DNA of 64,000 bases from Amycolatopsis tucumanensis (GCF_021654135.1 NZ_JAKGSD010000004.1:1-64000); one strand, 5' to 3'; counted from the first letter of the stretch, positions 20,155 through 30,355 are shown. The notes: generated from the letters alone by a model not told the origin. Numbers and translations are program-made.

Positions 20155-20480
20155 GGCCCGGCACCCCGGCCGGCGCAGCACCCTGGCTGGCCCGGCACCT
20201 TGGCTGGCCCGGCACGCTGGCTGGCCCGGCACCCCGGCCGGCGCAGGCCGCCCCGGCTGGTCCGGCACCCTGGCTGGCCCGGCACCCTGGCTGGCCCGGC
20301 ACCCTGGCCGGCCCGGCACCCCGACAGGCCCGGCACCCTGGCTGGCGCGGCACCCCAGCAGGCCCGGCACCCTGGCTGGCGCGGCACCCCAGCAGGCCCG
20401 GCACCCTGGCCGGCGCGGCACCCTGGCTGGCCCGGCACCCCGGTCGGCCCGGCACTCTGGCCGGCGCAGCACCCCGGCCG
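20155..20480. repeat. 17-bp tandem repeat, about 19 units
   Basis: Near-perfect head-to-tail copies of a 17-bp unit, GGCCCGGCACCCTGGCT, with variants in the middle (GGCGCGGCACC) and at the end (CCAGCA, CCGGCC). One unit is 19 bp long. Seventeen is not a multiple of three, so the array is not kept as protein code. The flanks 19905-20154 and 20481-20725 are GC-rich and contain shorter, irregular CGCCCGCCGC-type repeats; I see no gene in them. Confidence 0.9.
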
Positions 20481-20725
20481 GCCCAGGCCGCAAGTGCCGC
20501 CCACCGCGATGGGCACACGCCGCGGCCCGCGCCGCCGTACTGCGGATGGCACTTGCCTTACCCGGCACCTGCCACGCCAGGCGCCCGCCGCACCCCGCCC
20601 CGGCCGCACCCCGCCCCGGCCGCGCCCGGCGCCCGCCGCGCCCCGCCTCGTCGCCTCTGCCGCTGCCGCTGCCTTGCGCATGGCATCCGCCGCGCCCGGC
20701 ACCCGCCCCCGCTGCGGCCTGTAAA

Positions 20726-22564
20726 TCACCCCACCATTCGCAGGATCTCCCGCGCCGCAGCGTCGTTCTGGCGGAATGACGGGCCGTTCGTGCGTGGGCG
20801 GGTGAACGCCGCTGCCGAGCGGGCGCTCGTGTGCGGGCCCAAGGCGAAACGCCGCGACTGGGGCCGGCCTGCCGCGTCCAGCAACCGTCCGTCCGACACC
20901 CGCGTCGAGATGCGGCCCGACGGCAGGTCCCGCACGTGCTCCTCCGCCAGCTCGCCCGCGCCCCGCAACTGCGCCAGCAAACCGTCCGACGCCCGTGAGA
21001 CGCTGGGCGTCGGCAGGCGCGCCTCGATCAGCGTCCGGGCCGTCACCGAACCCGGGAAGCTGCCCGACGACGCCACAAACCCCTCCGCCGAGAGCGAAAT
21101 CGAAACATCCGCCCCCAGGAAAGACACCACCCCGGCCTGGTGCAACGCCAGCAACTCGTGCAACCGCCGCGGCGGCGGGCCGCTCGCGTAGTACGAGAAG
21201 AACCCGTGCCACCAGCCATCCACATCGGACACATCGAGCGCGCCGGACGCGGTCAGCGCCGGCATCTGCTGGTACGCCGACAACAAAGCCATGAACGCGC
21301 CCAGATCCGCCGAATACGCCGGATCCGCCCGCCGCGCCAGGTCGGCCTCCACATAGGACCTCAGGTGCTTCCCGAACTCCTCCGCCGTCTCGAACCGCAG
21401 CCCCGCCAGCGGCCGGTCCAGCCGCTCGAGGTCGAGCCGGTCCTCCTCGGCAGGCACCGCCCGCCGCACCAGCGCCCGCATCTCCGCGCTGTCCCACGAA
21501 AACTCCGCGAAACAACGGGAAAAATCCTCGAATGACATCAGCACCCGCGACGGATGACCGGTGAACAGCTCGCTGTAGTACCCCCACGCCAGCTCCTTCG
21601 CGACGTGCGGCCACACGTCCGCGCGGAAGTCGAGGTGCCGGTCCCGCCCCAGCAGTTCCGCAACCCGCTCCGGACCGAAGAACCGCGGCAGGCGCAGCGC
21701 CGACCCCTGCAACCGGTAACCGGGCTTCGCGTGGTACGGCACCCCGCGCCGGGATCCGATGTGCAGCACCGGTTCCGCCCCGCTCGGGTGGTAGACCAGG
21801 CCGCCCGACCGCTCCTCGAACCGCCCGCCGCGGCCCTCGGTGAGCAACAGCATCAGGTCGACGAACGCCAGCCCGAACCCGCGCACCAGCACCGGCTCAC
21901 CCGGCGCGACGTGCTGGTAGTCGACGTCCGCCGTGTACCCCGCCGGGTAGTACGCCAGCCCGTGCGCGGCCGCGAACTCCGCCAGTTCCCGCTCACCCGA
22001 ACCCGGTTCGGCGTCCAGGTGCCCGACCGCCAGCACGATGACGTCCACGTCCAGCGGCTCGTCCACACCGTCCAGCCACACGCGTGTCTCGTCGATCCGC
22101 GTCGCGCGCGTGCGGTGCTCCACCACCTCGATGCCCGGCGCCAGTCCGGCCAGCACGTGCCGGTACACCCAGTCCAGGTAGGCGCTCGCCAGCCGCCGCG
22201 TCGGGAACGACGTTCCGCGCAACGCCGCGAGCTCGTCTCGCAGGTCCTCGGGCACGTCGTAGCGGATCCGCCCCGCGCGCACCTCCTGCGCCCACTGCCA
22301 CAGCGACGGCCCGGTCCGCACGGGCCCGTCCATCGTCACCGTGTCGTCGGTGAACATCGTGACGTCCTCGGCCATCGAGTTCATCCGCAGCAGCGGCGAC
22401 TGCTCGTACCGCCAGATCCGTCCCGCGCCCGGAGGAAAGGGGTCGATCAGGTGCACCACCAGCCCCGCGGGCCCGAGCAACTCGGCCGCGTTCGCCGACA
22501 GCCGCTCCAGCACGCCGACGCCACGCGGCCCCGCCCCCACGATCGCGAGCTGAGACGGCGCCAT
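20726..22564 (-). CDS. FAD/NAD(P)-binding protein (PF13454-like)
   Basis: A 612-residue cytosolic protein with an N-terminal Rossmann dinucleotide site (A-I-V-G-A-G-P-R-G-V-G-V-L-E-R-L). Residues 1-230 look like the FAD-NAD(P)-binding domain found in large actinobacterial proteins, with D-V-I-V-L-A-V-G-H-L-D as the second nucleotide motif. The C-terminal two thirds are mostly helical and of no recognised catalytic family. Related proteins are often called lysine/ornithine N-monooxygenase-like, but I see no clear NADPH-site signature to support a reaction. It lies between a repeat block and the TetR gene. Confidence 0.8.
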   Translation of the reverse strand: MAPSQLAIVGAGPRGVGVLERLSANAAELLGPAGLVVHLIDPFPPGAGRIWRYEQSPLLRMNSMAEDVTMFTDDTVTMDGPVRTGPSLWQWAQEVRAGRIRYDVPEDLRDELAALRGTSFPTRRLASAYLDWVYRHVLAGLAPGIEVVEHRTRATRIDETRVWLDGVDEPLDVDVIVLAVGHLDAEPGSGERELAEFAAAHGLAYYPAGYTADVDYQHVAPGEPVLVRGFGLAFVDLMLLLTEGRGGRFEERSGGLVYHPSGAEPVLHIGSRRGVPYHAKPGYRLQGSALRLPRFFGPERVAELLGRDRHLDFRADVWPHVAKELAWGYYSELFTGHPSRVLMSFEDFSRCFAEFSWDSAEMRALVRRAVPAEEDRLDLERLDRPLAGLRFETAEEFGKHLRSYVEADLARRADPAYSADLGAFMALLSAYQQMPALTASGALDVSDVDGWWHGFFSYYASGPPPRRLHELLALHQAGVVSFLGADVSISLSAEGFVASSGSFPGSVTARTLIEARLPTPSVSRASDGLLAQLRGAGELAEEHVRDLPSGRISTRVSDGRLLDAAGRPQSRRFALGPHTSARSAAAFTRPRTNGPSFRQNDAAAREILRMVG

Positions 22565-22622
22565 GCCTTCGACGCTACGGAAAGACCTCGCGCCGCTGCC
22601 CTGGTTCCCGCATCCTGGACAC

Positions 22623-23273
22623 CTACCGGACGCGCGCGATGACCTCCGGCGCCTGGCTGTACAGCCGCAGCACGCCGCCGATCGTGAACTCGGTCAGCAG
22701 GTCGATCAACGCGTCCCGGTCCGGCGCGTCGCCGTTCCAGTTGAGCCGGACCAGCGACTCGACCATCGCGAAGTACATCGTGACCAGCGCGGTGTCCGCC
22801 CGGCCCGGTTCGACGCCGAACTCCGCCCACCGCTGCCCGCTCGCCTCGGTGTAGACCAGGGCCAGCCGCTTCCGCAGCCGGGACAACGCGGAATTGCCGG
22901 TGCGCTCGGCTTCCTGGAACAGCGGCAGCGCGTCCGGGTGCCCGGCGACGAAGTCGAACAGGTTCGCGTAGTTCTTGCGCGCCCAGCTCTTCAGGTCCAG
23001 ATCGGCGTCGCTCGCGCCGGCCGCGGCGATCGCCGCGTAGGCCTGTTCCTCCGCCTGTTCGACGACGGCCGCGAACAACGCGTTCTTGTCGCCGTAGAGC
23101 TCGTAGACCGCCTGCCGGGTCAGGCCGGCGTCACGCGCGATCTGTTCGATGGTGGCGCCCTGCAGGCCGCTCGTGGCGAACACGTGCCCCGCCGCGGCGA
23201 GCACGAGCGCGCGCTGTTCGGCGACCGGCAGCTTCCGGGGCCTGCCGGGGCCACGCTTTCGGGGCATTGACAT
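22623..23273 (-). CDS. TetR family regulator
   Basis: A 216-residue repressor started at ATG 23273 behind GAGGTGG. A basic N-terminal arm (P-R-K-R-G-P-G-R-P-R-K) precedes the TetR helix-turn-helix (T-I-E-Q-I-A-R-D-A-G-L-T-R-Q-A-V-Y-E-L-Y). The C-terminal ligand and dimer domain is helical. It is divergent from a secreted lipase, and a perfect 10-bp inverted repeat lies between them, so it probably represses itself and the lipase. Confidence 0.93.
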   Translation of the reverse strand: MSMPRKRGPGRPRKLPVAEQRALVLAAAGHVFATSGLQGATIEQIARDAGLTRQAVYELYGDKNALFAAVVEQAEEQAYAAIAAAGASDADLDLKSWARKNYANLFDFVAGHPDALPLFQEAERTGNSALSRLRKRLALVYTEASGQRWAEFGVEPGRADTALVTMYFAMVESLVRLNWNGDAPDRDALIDLLTEFTIGGVLRLYSQAPEVIARVR

Positions 23274-23295
23274 GCCTGCCACCTCACCACAATCC

Positions 23296-23319
23296 TTTTC
23301 CGACATAGCTGTCGGAAAA
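23296..23319. promoter_or_regulatory. TetR operator between regulator and lipase
   Basis: Perfect inverted repeat: TTTTCCGACA, 4-nt spacer TAGC, TGTCGGAAAA. It sits 22 bp from the TetR start and 20 bp from the lipase start, where it would overlap both promoters. Confidence 0.8.
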
Positions 23320-23339
23320 TAGCTCACCGGGGAGCGTTC

Positions 23340-24557
23340 ATGCGCCTTTCGAATCGCCGGCTCGTGGCGATCGTGACCGCGGCGGTCGCCGCGCTGTCGT
23401 TGACGACCACGCCCGCCGTCGCCGTGACCTCCTCCGCTGACTTCTACGACCCGCCGGCCACCCTGCCGAGTGACAACGGGGCCATCATCCGTCACGCGCC
23501 GAGCGAGTTCTTCCTCGACCCGGTGAAACTGCTCCGCGCTCCCGCCGACGTCGAGCGGATCATGTACCGCAGCACGGACACGCACGGTGACGCCATCGCG
23601 GTCACCGGAACCGTGCTGACACCGAAGACGCCGTGGCACGGCGCGGGCGACCGGCCGCTCATCGCCTACGCCCCCGGCACGCAGGGCCTCGGCGACCAGT
23701 GCGCGCCGTCGAAGGCACTCGCCGCGGGCGGGGAGTACGAGGGCCCGTTCATCGCCGGCCTGCTGGCGCGCGGCTACGCGGTGGTCGTCACGGACTACGA
23801 GGGCCTCGGCACCCCCGGCGTGCACACCTACGTCAACCGCAAGGCCGAGGGCCACGCCGTCCTCGACTCGATCCGCGCGGCGCAGCAGCTGCCGGGCGTG
23901 CCCGCCGACGGACCGGTCGCGATCGCCGGCTACTCGCAGGGCGGTGGCGCGTCCGCCGCGGCCGCCGAGCTGCAGCCGTCCTACGCGCCGGAGCTGGACC
24001 TCAAGGGCGCCTACGCGGGCGCGGTCCCGGCGGACCTCGCCGCGGTCGGCCGCAGCCTGGACGGCGCCTACGCCGTCGGCTTCCTGATGTTCGCGGTCGC
24101 GAGCGTCAACTACGCCTACCCCGAGCTGCGCATCACCGACGTCCTCAACGACCGGGGCAAGGCGCTCGAAGCGCAGGTCGAGAACGAGTGCACCGCCGAG
24201 TCGATCGTGAACCACGCGTTCACCCGCACCGCCGACCTGACCGTCGACGGCCGCTCGATCGGCGAGTACCTGGCCGAGGAGCCGTACGCGTCGGTCGTCG
24301 AGGAGCAGCGGATCGGGACGCTCGAACCGGAGGTGCCGATGTACGTCGTGCACAGCGCGCTGGACGACATCGTGCCCTACGAGCAGGGCCGCACCATGGC
24401 CCGGAACTGGTGCGGCGAGGGCGCCACCGTGCAGTTCGACACGCTCGCGGTGCCGACCCACGTCGGTGGCGCCGTCGCCGGCTACCCGGCCGCCTTCGCC
24501 TGGCTGGAAGGCCGGTTCGCGGGGAAGGCGGCACCAACCAACTGTGGAGCGTTCTAG
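23340..24557 (+). CDS. Secretory lipase-like alpha/beta hydrolase
   Basis: A 405-residue secreted protein. Residues 1-29 are a signal peptide ending A-V-A-V. The mature part matches the secretory lipase (LIP) family: G-T-Q-G-L-G-D-Q-C, nucleophile elbow G-Y-S-Q-G-G (Ser near residue 200), then a late Asp (A-L-D-D-I-V-P) and a His near the C-terminus (T-H-V-G-G) completing a Ser-Asp-His triad. Four or so cysteines suggest disulfides. It probably hydrolyses lipid esters outside the cell and is likely repressed by the divergent TetR protein. Confidence 0.9.
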   Translation: MRLSNRRLVAIVTAAVAALSLTTTPAVAVTSSADFYDPPATLPSDNGAIIRHAPSEFFLDPVKLLRAPADVERIMYRSTDTHGDAIAVTGTVLTPKTPWHGAGDRPLIAYAPGTQGLGDQCAPSKALAAGGEYEGPFIAGLLARGYAVVVTDYEGLGTPGVHTYVNRKAEGHAVLDSIRAAQQLPGVPADGPVAIAGYSQGGGASAAAAELQPSYAPELDLKGAYAGAVPADLAAVGRSLDGAYAVGFLMFAVASVNYAYPELRITDVLNDRGKALEAQVENECTAESIVNHAFTRTADLTVDGRSIGEYLAEEPYASVVEEQRIGTLEPEVPMYVVHSALDDIVPYEQGRTMARNWCGEGATVQFDTLAVPTHVGGAVAGYPAAFAWLEGRFAGKAAPTNCGAF

Positions 24558-24568
24558 ATGGTCCGGAT

Positions 24569-24976
24569 CTACTGGAGGCCGGTCGCCGCGGCGGCCGCCG
24601 GGTCGGAGTCGGCGATGAACTTCCGGCACCGCTCGTACTCCTCGGTCTCGCCGAGGCGCTGGGCGGCCTTCGCGAGGGCGGCGAGGGCACGCAGGAAGCC
24701 CTGGTTCGGGCGGTGGTCCCAGGGGACCGGGCCGAAGCCCTTCCACCCGGCGCGGCGCAGCTGATCCAGGCCGCGGTGGTAGCCAGTGCGGGCGAAGGCG
24801 TAGGCGGGGACGAACTCGCCCGCCTCCAGCGCCCGCTCGGCCAGCGCCGCCCAGGCCTCGCTGAAGTCGGGGTGCTCGGCGGCCACGTCGGACGGGTCGG
24901 TGCCTGCGTCCATCGCGGCCTGCGCGTCCACGCGCTCGGGCAGCCGGGTGGGGTCGGGTTCCAGCAGGTTCGTCAT
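24569..24976 (-). CDS. DUF3151 protein
   Basis: A 135-residue soluble protein of the actinobacterial DUF3151 family: N-L-L start, a helical TPR-like core (F-S-E-A-W-A-A-L-A-E-R-A-L) and the conserved R-x-G-W-K-G-x-G-P-V-P-W and N-Q-G-F-L-R-A-L-A segments. Function unknown. In mycobacteria, as I recall, the same gene lies close to fba and purA, matching this neighbourhood. It converges on the lipase (11 bp between stops). Confidence 0.9.
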   Translation of the reverse strand: MTNLLEPDPTRLPERVDAQAAMDAGTDPSDVAAEHPDFSEAWAALAERALEAGEFVPAYAFARTGYHRGLDQLRRAGWKGFGPVPWDHRPNQGFLRALAALAKAAQRLGETEEYERCRKFIADSDPAAAAATGLQ

Positions 24977-24995
24977 GCTGCCCAGTATCGGCGGT

Positions 24996-25079
24996 TCAGA
25001 CGAACAGGCTTGCGAGGACCCCGCTGCCGAGCAGGACGAGAGCGGCGATCAGGATCGTGGCGACGAGACGTTTCGGCAT
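24996..25079 (-). CDS. Possible 27-residue membrane microprotein
   Basis: ATG 25079 opens a 27-codon reading frame with a basic start (M-P-K-R), a single hydrophobic helix of about 20 residues and the end L-F-V, stopping 19 nt before the DUF3151 start in the same orientation. The composition is that of a one-helix membrane peptide. No clear ribosome site precedes it (GTG directly upstream in frame), so translation is unproven. Confidence 0.4.
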   Translation of the reverse strand: MPKRLVATILIAALVLLGSGVLASLFV

Positions 25080-25198
25080 CACGGGCGGACACAATGCCCG
25101 CCGCCGCCCCCGGACGCAAGCGTGTCACGCCTCAGGGTGAACCCTGAAATTCCGGCATCTCGCTCCGCCCCGCCGGGCCGACCGTGGATGATGTCCGC

Positions 25199-26369
25199 AT
25201 GACGAAGGCGCTCGAGGGGGCCGCCGAGGGTGTCGCCGTGCCACGCGGACCCATCGGCAAGACCAAGCTTTTCTTCGCCACCCACTGGGTGCGCGGAGTG
25301 CCGGGGCAGCCGACGCCCGAGTGGGTGCTGCGGTTCGCCTACGGCATGTGGCTGGTCGCGTTCACCTTCAAGGTGCTCGGCTCGTCCTGGGACATGTCGT
25401 GGCACTTCAAGTTCATCCGCGACGACTTCGCCCCGCCGCACCTGATCAACACGGTCGGCACCGGGATCGTCATCGTCCTCGTCGCGATCCACAGCTACAC
25501 CGGGCTCGGCTGCGACCGCCGGTCGCTGCGGCTGATGCAGGCCGGGCTGGTGATGTTCCTGATCGCCGCGCCGCTGGACGTCATCAACCACCGGGTCAGC
25601 GGCGTCGACCTGACCGCGTGGAGCCCCACGCACATGCTGCTCTACATCGGCACCGGCGTGATGCTCGCCGGCGTCATCGACGGCTGGCTGAAGTCCGCGC
25701 CGCCGGGCCGGTTCCGCACGCTGGTGCTGACCGGGCTGTGGGTGTTCTTCCTGGAGAACACGTTCTTCCCGAACGGGCAGCAGGAGTACGGCATCATCAG
25801 CCTGCGGGCGTGGGAGCGCGGCGCGCCGGAGGCCGAGCCGTCGCTGCTGAGCTTCGCCGCCGAGCAGATCGGGCACCCGGTCGACCGGGTCGCGGTGCTG
25901 CACTTCGCGATGCCGATCGCCGACTGGGTCTACCCGCTGTGGGGCATCGGGGTCTCCGCGCTGGTGCTGGCGCTGGCGCGGCACACGATCGGCCGCGCGT
26001 GGGCGGCGACCGCGGTGGCCGCGGCTTATGTGGCCTACCGCGCGATCATCTGGCCGCTGCTCGTCGTGGGCATGTTCCCGGCCTCGGCGATCCCGTTCTA
26101 CCTGCTCGCCGTCGGGCTCGCGGTGGACGTCGCGTTCAGGATCGGGCGGGCGCACCGGGTGCTGACGCCGCTGGTCGGCGGGCTGCTGGTGACCGCGTTC
26201 GGGTACGGCGCGCTGTGGCTGCAGGCGCAGCTGCGGCCGTGGCTGCTCGGCGACGCGCACACCGAGTCCGCGCCGCCGTTCGCCTACTGGCCTGCCCTGG
26301 TGGTGCTGGTCGGCCTGCCGGTCCTCTGGTGGGCCCTCACCCGCGTGAGGACCCACCGGGAGGTCGCGG

Positions 26370-26377
<8 letters not shown>
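25199..26377 (+). CDS. Multi-pass membrane protein of unknown function
   Basis: Started at ATG 25199, giving 392 residues with about nine or ten membrane helices. The N-terminal 45 residues are cytosolic. Conserved-looking polar spots include D-M-S-W-H-F-K-F (about residues 69-76) and W-S-P-T-H-M-L (about 142-148), where His residues lie within or at the edge of helices, which could suggest metal or haem binding. An aromatic F-F-L-E-N-T-F-F-P-N-G segment follows. I do not recognise the family. It converges with fba and their ends overlap by 8 nt. Confidence 0.75.
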
Positions 26378-27401
<1,024 letters not shown>

Positions 27402-27510
27402 CGTTGGTCCTCCTAGCTGTGGTTCGCCTTCCTTGCCCGAATCGTACGAGGTCGGCGGTGCGAGGACAGTGTGCTGGCTCTCTGCCGCGGAGGTCGGGAA
27501 CGATCAAGTG

Positions 27511-27548
27511 AGAAAAGCCGCTCCACCCTGGTGCGGGCGGAGCGGCTT
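27511..27548 (-). terminator. Intrinsic terminator after the LLM gene
   Basis: Stem GCCGCTCC (27517-27524) with GGAGCGGC (27539-27546), flanked by AA/TT pairs and, on the minus strand, followed by TTTTCT. It lies 18 nt past the stop of the gene at 27566 and isolates it from fba. Confidence 0.88.
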
Positions 27549-27565
27549 CGGCGGTCTGGAGCGGG

Positions 27566-28393
27566 TCAGGAGAGCAGGGCTTCGCTGATGGCGCGGTAGC
27601 CGGGCAGCGGGTCGTCGCCGAGGACCTGGACGCAGACGTGGTCGGCGCCGGCGTCGAGGTGGGCGGTGATGCCTGCGGCGATCGAGTCGATGTCGCCGTG
27701 CAGGGCGAGCGCGTCGATCAGCGCGTCGCTGCCGCCGTTGTCCAGGTCGGCCTCGGACCAGCCGTGGCGGAGCAGGTTGCTGCGGTAGTTGACGAGGTGG
27801 AGGTAGGGGTGCTCGATGGTCGGGCGGGCGATGGCGCGGGCCTTCGCCGGGTCGGTCTCCAGGACGACCTTCTGCTCGGGCGCCAGCAGCACGCCGTCAC
27901 CGAGGACGCGGCGGGCTTCCTTGGTGTGCTCCGGCGTGGTCAGGTACGGGTGCGCGCCCGCGGTGCGCTCGGCGGAGAGCTTGAGCACCTTCGGGCCGAG
28001 TGCGGCCAGCGCGCGTGCGGCGACCGGTACGCCTGCCTGGTCCAGGCCGTCGAGGTAGTCGACGATCTTGTCGTAGGGCTTCTGGTACTCCTGATGGGCC
28101 TCCGGGTGGCCGATGCCGACGCCGAGGAGGAAGCGGCCGGGGTGCTTGGCCTCGATTCGGTTCCAGGACGCGCCGACCGTGGCCGCGTCGTCCTTCCACA
28201 TGTTGACGATGCCCGTGGCGACCTTGATGTTCTCCGTCGCGTCCAGCAGCTCGTCGACGATGGTCAGCTGCCCGTCGGGGGAGCCGCCGATCCAGATCGC
28301 GCCGAAGCCGAGGCGTTCGGCTTCGCGTGCCAGGTCCGCGTTCAGCTGGTGCCAGCCCCGCCAGATACCGATCTTGCCGAGTTCGATAGCCAT
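27566..28393 (-). CDS. LLM class F420-dependent oxidoreductase
   Basis: Started at ATG 28393, giving 275 residues. A compact luciferase-like barrel of the actinobacterial TIGR-type F420 group: K-I-G-I-W start, G-F-G-A-I-W-I-G-G-S-P, V-A-T-G-I-V-N-M-W, and R-F-L-L-G-V-G-I-G-H-P. The C-terminus (D-H-V-C-V-Q-V-L-G-D-D-P-L-P) is typical of F420 proteins in this group. It probably reduces an unknown substrate using F420H2. It is transcribed divergently from the aldo/keto reductase (50 bp apart) and ended by its own terminator. Confidence 0.88.
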   Translation of the reverse strand: MAIELGKIGIWRGWHQLNADLAREAERLGFGAIWIGGSPDGQLTIVDELLDATENIKVATGIVNMWKDDAATVGASWNRIEAKHPGRFLLGVGIGHPEAHQEYQKPYDKIVDYLDGLDQAGVPVAARALAALGPKVLKLSAERTAGAHPYLTTPEHTKEARRVLGDGVLLAPEQKVVLETDPAKARAIARPTIEHPYLHLVNYRSNLLRHGWSEADLDNGGSDALIDALALHGDIDSIAAGITAHLDAGADHVCVQVLGDDPLPGYRAISEALLS

Positions 28394-28443
28394 GACCGTC
28401 TCAACTCCGGCGGGTGGCCGGTGCATTCCTCTACGTTGGCAAC

Positions 28444-29367
28444 ATGGCGAAAATCGGTGATCTGGAGGTGTTCCCCCTGAACCTCGGGGGCAACGTGTTC
28501 GGCTGGACGGCGGACGAGGAGCAGTCTTTCGCCGTGCTGGACGCGTACGCGGCCGCCGGCGGCAACTTCATCGACACGGCGGACGTGTACATGGCCCGCA
28601 TCCCGGGCAATTCGGGCGGCGAGTCCGAGACGATCATCGGCAGGTGGCTGAAGCGCCGTGGTCGCCGGGATGACGTGGTGATCGCGACGAAGGTGGGCAG
28701 CTGGGCGGCGCGGCCGGGGGTGAGCGCGAAGAACATCCGCGAGGCGGCGGAGGATTCGCTGCGCCGGTTGCAGACTGATTATCTGGACCTGTACTACGCC
28801 CACCGCGATGTGGCGGACGTGCCGCTGGAGGAGACGCTGGGCGCGTTCGACGAGCTGGTGCGGGCCGGGAAGGTGCGGCACCTGGGGGCGTCGAACTACA
28901 GCGCTGAGCGCCTGGCCGAGGCGCTGTCCATTTCGGACCGCGAGGGGTTCGCCCGGTATGTCGCGGTGCAGCCGCACTACAACCTGGTGGAGCGCGGGTA
29001 CGAGCAGGAGCTGGCCCCGCTGGTGGCTCGCGAGGGCCTGGCGACGCTGCCCTACTTCGGCCTGGCGCGCGGCTTCCTGACCGGCAAGTACCGCAGCCGC
29101 GAGGCGAGCGGCAGCCCACGCGCCGAGAAGGCGGTGGAGTACCTGGACCACCGGGGCGAGCGGGTGCTGGAGGCGCTGGACGAGATCTCGGCCGCGCACG
29201 GAACCTCCCCGGCCGCGGTGGCGCTGGCATGGCTGGCCGCGCAGCCGACTGTCGTGGCGCCCATCGCCAGTGCCCGGAATGTGGAGCAGTTGACGGATTT
29301 GCTGGCCTCGGTGGAGTTGCGTCTTGATGCGGAGGAGCTGGCTGTTTTGGATGAGGCTTCGCAGTAG
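28444..29367 (+). CDS. Aldo/keto reductase
   Basis: Started at ATG 28444, 307 residues. A NAD(P)H-dependent TIM barrel reductase: G-G-N-V-F-G-W, F-I-D-T-A-D-V-Y (catalytic Asp and Tyr), V-V-I-A-T-K-V-G (catalytic Lys), Y-Y-A-H-R-D (His), and A-S-N-Y-S with V-A-P-I-A-S-A-R-N for the cofactor phosphate. All four catalytic residues are present. Reduces aldehydes or ketones of unknown identity. Divergent from an LLM gene and followed by a repeat block. Confidence 0.93.
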   Translation: MAKIGDLEVFPLNLGGNVFGWTADEEQSFAVLDAYAAAGGNFIDTADVYMARIPGNSGGESETIIGRWLKRRGRRDDVVIATKVGSWAARPGVSAKNIREAAEDSLRRLQTDYLDLYYAHRDVADVPLEETLGAFDELVRAGKVRHLGASNYSAERLAEALSISDREGFARYVAVQPHYNLVERGYEQELAPLVAREGLATLPYFGLARGFLTGKYRSREASGSPRAEKAVEYLDHRGERVLEALDEISAAHGTSPAAVALAWLAAQPTVVAPIASARNVEQLTDLLASVELRLDAEELAVLDEASQ

Positions 29368-29411
29368 GTGGGTTGGTGGACCTGGGGCGCCCGGGCTGGC
29401 CGGATTGAGTT

Positions 29412-29600
29412 GGCCCGGCCCGGCCCCGCCGGGGTTTGGCCTGGCCCGGCCTGGTTTGGCCTGGCTTGGCTCGGCCTGGCTTGGCTCGGCCTGGCCTGGC
29501 TTGGCTCGGGCTGGCTTGGCTCGGGCTGGCTTGGCTCGGGCTGGCTCGGGCTGGCTTGAGCTGGGCCGGGCTGGCTTGAGCTGGGTCGGTCGGGGTCGGC
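29412..29600. repeat. Pentanucleotide-based array with 15-bp register
   Basis: Head-to-tail pentamers of the form YYGGC/G (TTGGC, CTGGC, CCGGC, TCGGG). The longer word CTGGCTTGGCTCGG recurs at 29461, 29476, 29496, 29511 and 29526, mostly 15 bp apart. All frames give five-residue peptide repeats, none with a credible start. The array follows the aldo/keto reductase stop by about 45 bp. Confidence 0.85.
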
Positions 29601-29737
29601 CCGACTGGGCCTGGGGCGGCTGGGTTGGCCTGGCCATGGCTGACTCAGTCGGCGCCGGCCCGGCCTGCGCTGGAGGTGGTGGCCGGTCCTGCTGATGCGA
29701 TCTGACCCTCGGCGGCGCTGGTGGTTCCGCACGCCAC

Positions 29738-30240
29738 GAGTGGGCACCTCGTGCGGGGCGAGCGGCCCATTCGTGCGTTCATGAAGTGCCCACCGGTGCC
29801 CGCGTGTGCGAGGTGCCCAGTGGTGCGGCGATGAGATGCCTGCTCGTGTGGCTGTGAGGTACCCACTCGCGCCTCAGGCGCGAGGTGCCCACTCGTGCTG
29901 CCACGAGGTGTCCATCCACATGGCGGCGAGGCGTCCCTTGGTGCCTGGGCTGGGCGAGGCGCCCAGCGGTGCGCCGAGGAGGTGTCCAGTCGTGTGGCTA
30001 TGAGGTGCCCGCTCGTGTGCCTATGAGGTGCCGGCTCGTGTGGCTGCGAGGTGTCCGCTCGCGCGTTCGCGAAGTGTCCACCGGTACTGCCACGACATTC
30101 CCACTCGTGGCCCAACGAGCGGTCACGCCGTGGCGCACGAAGCGCCCACCGGCGAGCCGCCGAGATGCCCACTCGGTGCCCCCGTGGCCGAGATGCCACT
30201 CGGTGCCCCCGTGGCCGAGACGCCACTCGCGCCCCCGCGA
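29738..30240. repeat. 23-bp degenerate tandem repeat, about 20 units
   Basis: Units close to GAGGTGCCCACTCGTGTGGC plus three variable bases. Nine successive units begin at exactly 23-bp steps: 29956, 29979, 30002, 30025, 30048, 30071, 30094, 30117 and 30140. Earlier and later units drift by a few bases. A 23-bp period cannot preserve a reading frame. I see no gene in 29368-30395. Confidence 0.9.
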
Positions 30241-30355
30241 ACGGCCTGCCAACCAACCCGGCAACGAAGCAACCACGAGCGCGCCCCGCGAACGACTCGC
30301 CCAGCGACGCTGGCCCCCGAGACCCGCCACCAACAAAGACCAATCCACCTACTGA

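Noticed and set aside
29052..29747. Ser-Gln-Pro-Glu-Pro repeat protein on the minus strand
   Set aside because: A translation of the pentamer array fused to antisense of the aldo/keto reductase; no start support.
29738..30240. Replication origin iterons
   Set aside because: No dnaA, dnaN, rep or DnaA boxes nearby; only the spacing resembles iterons.
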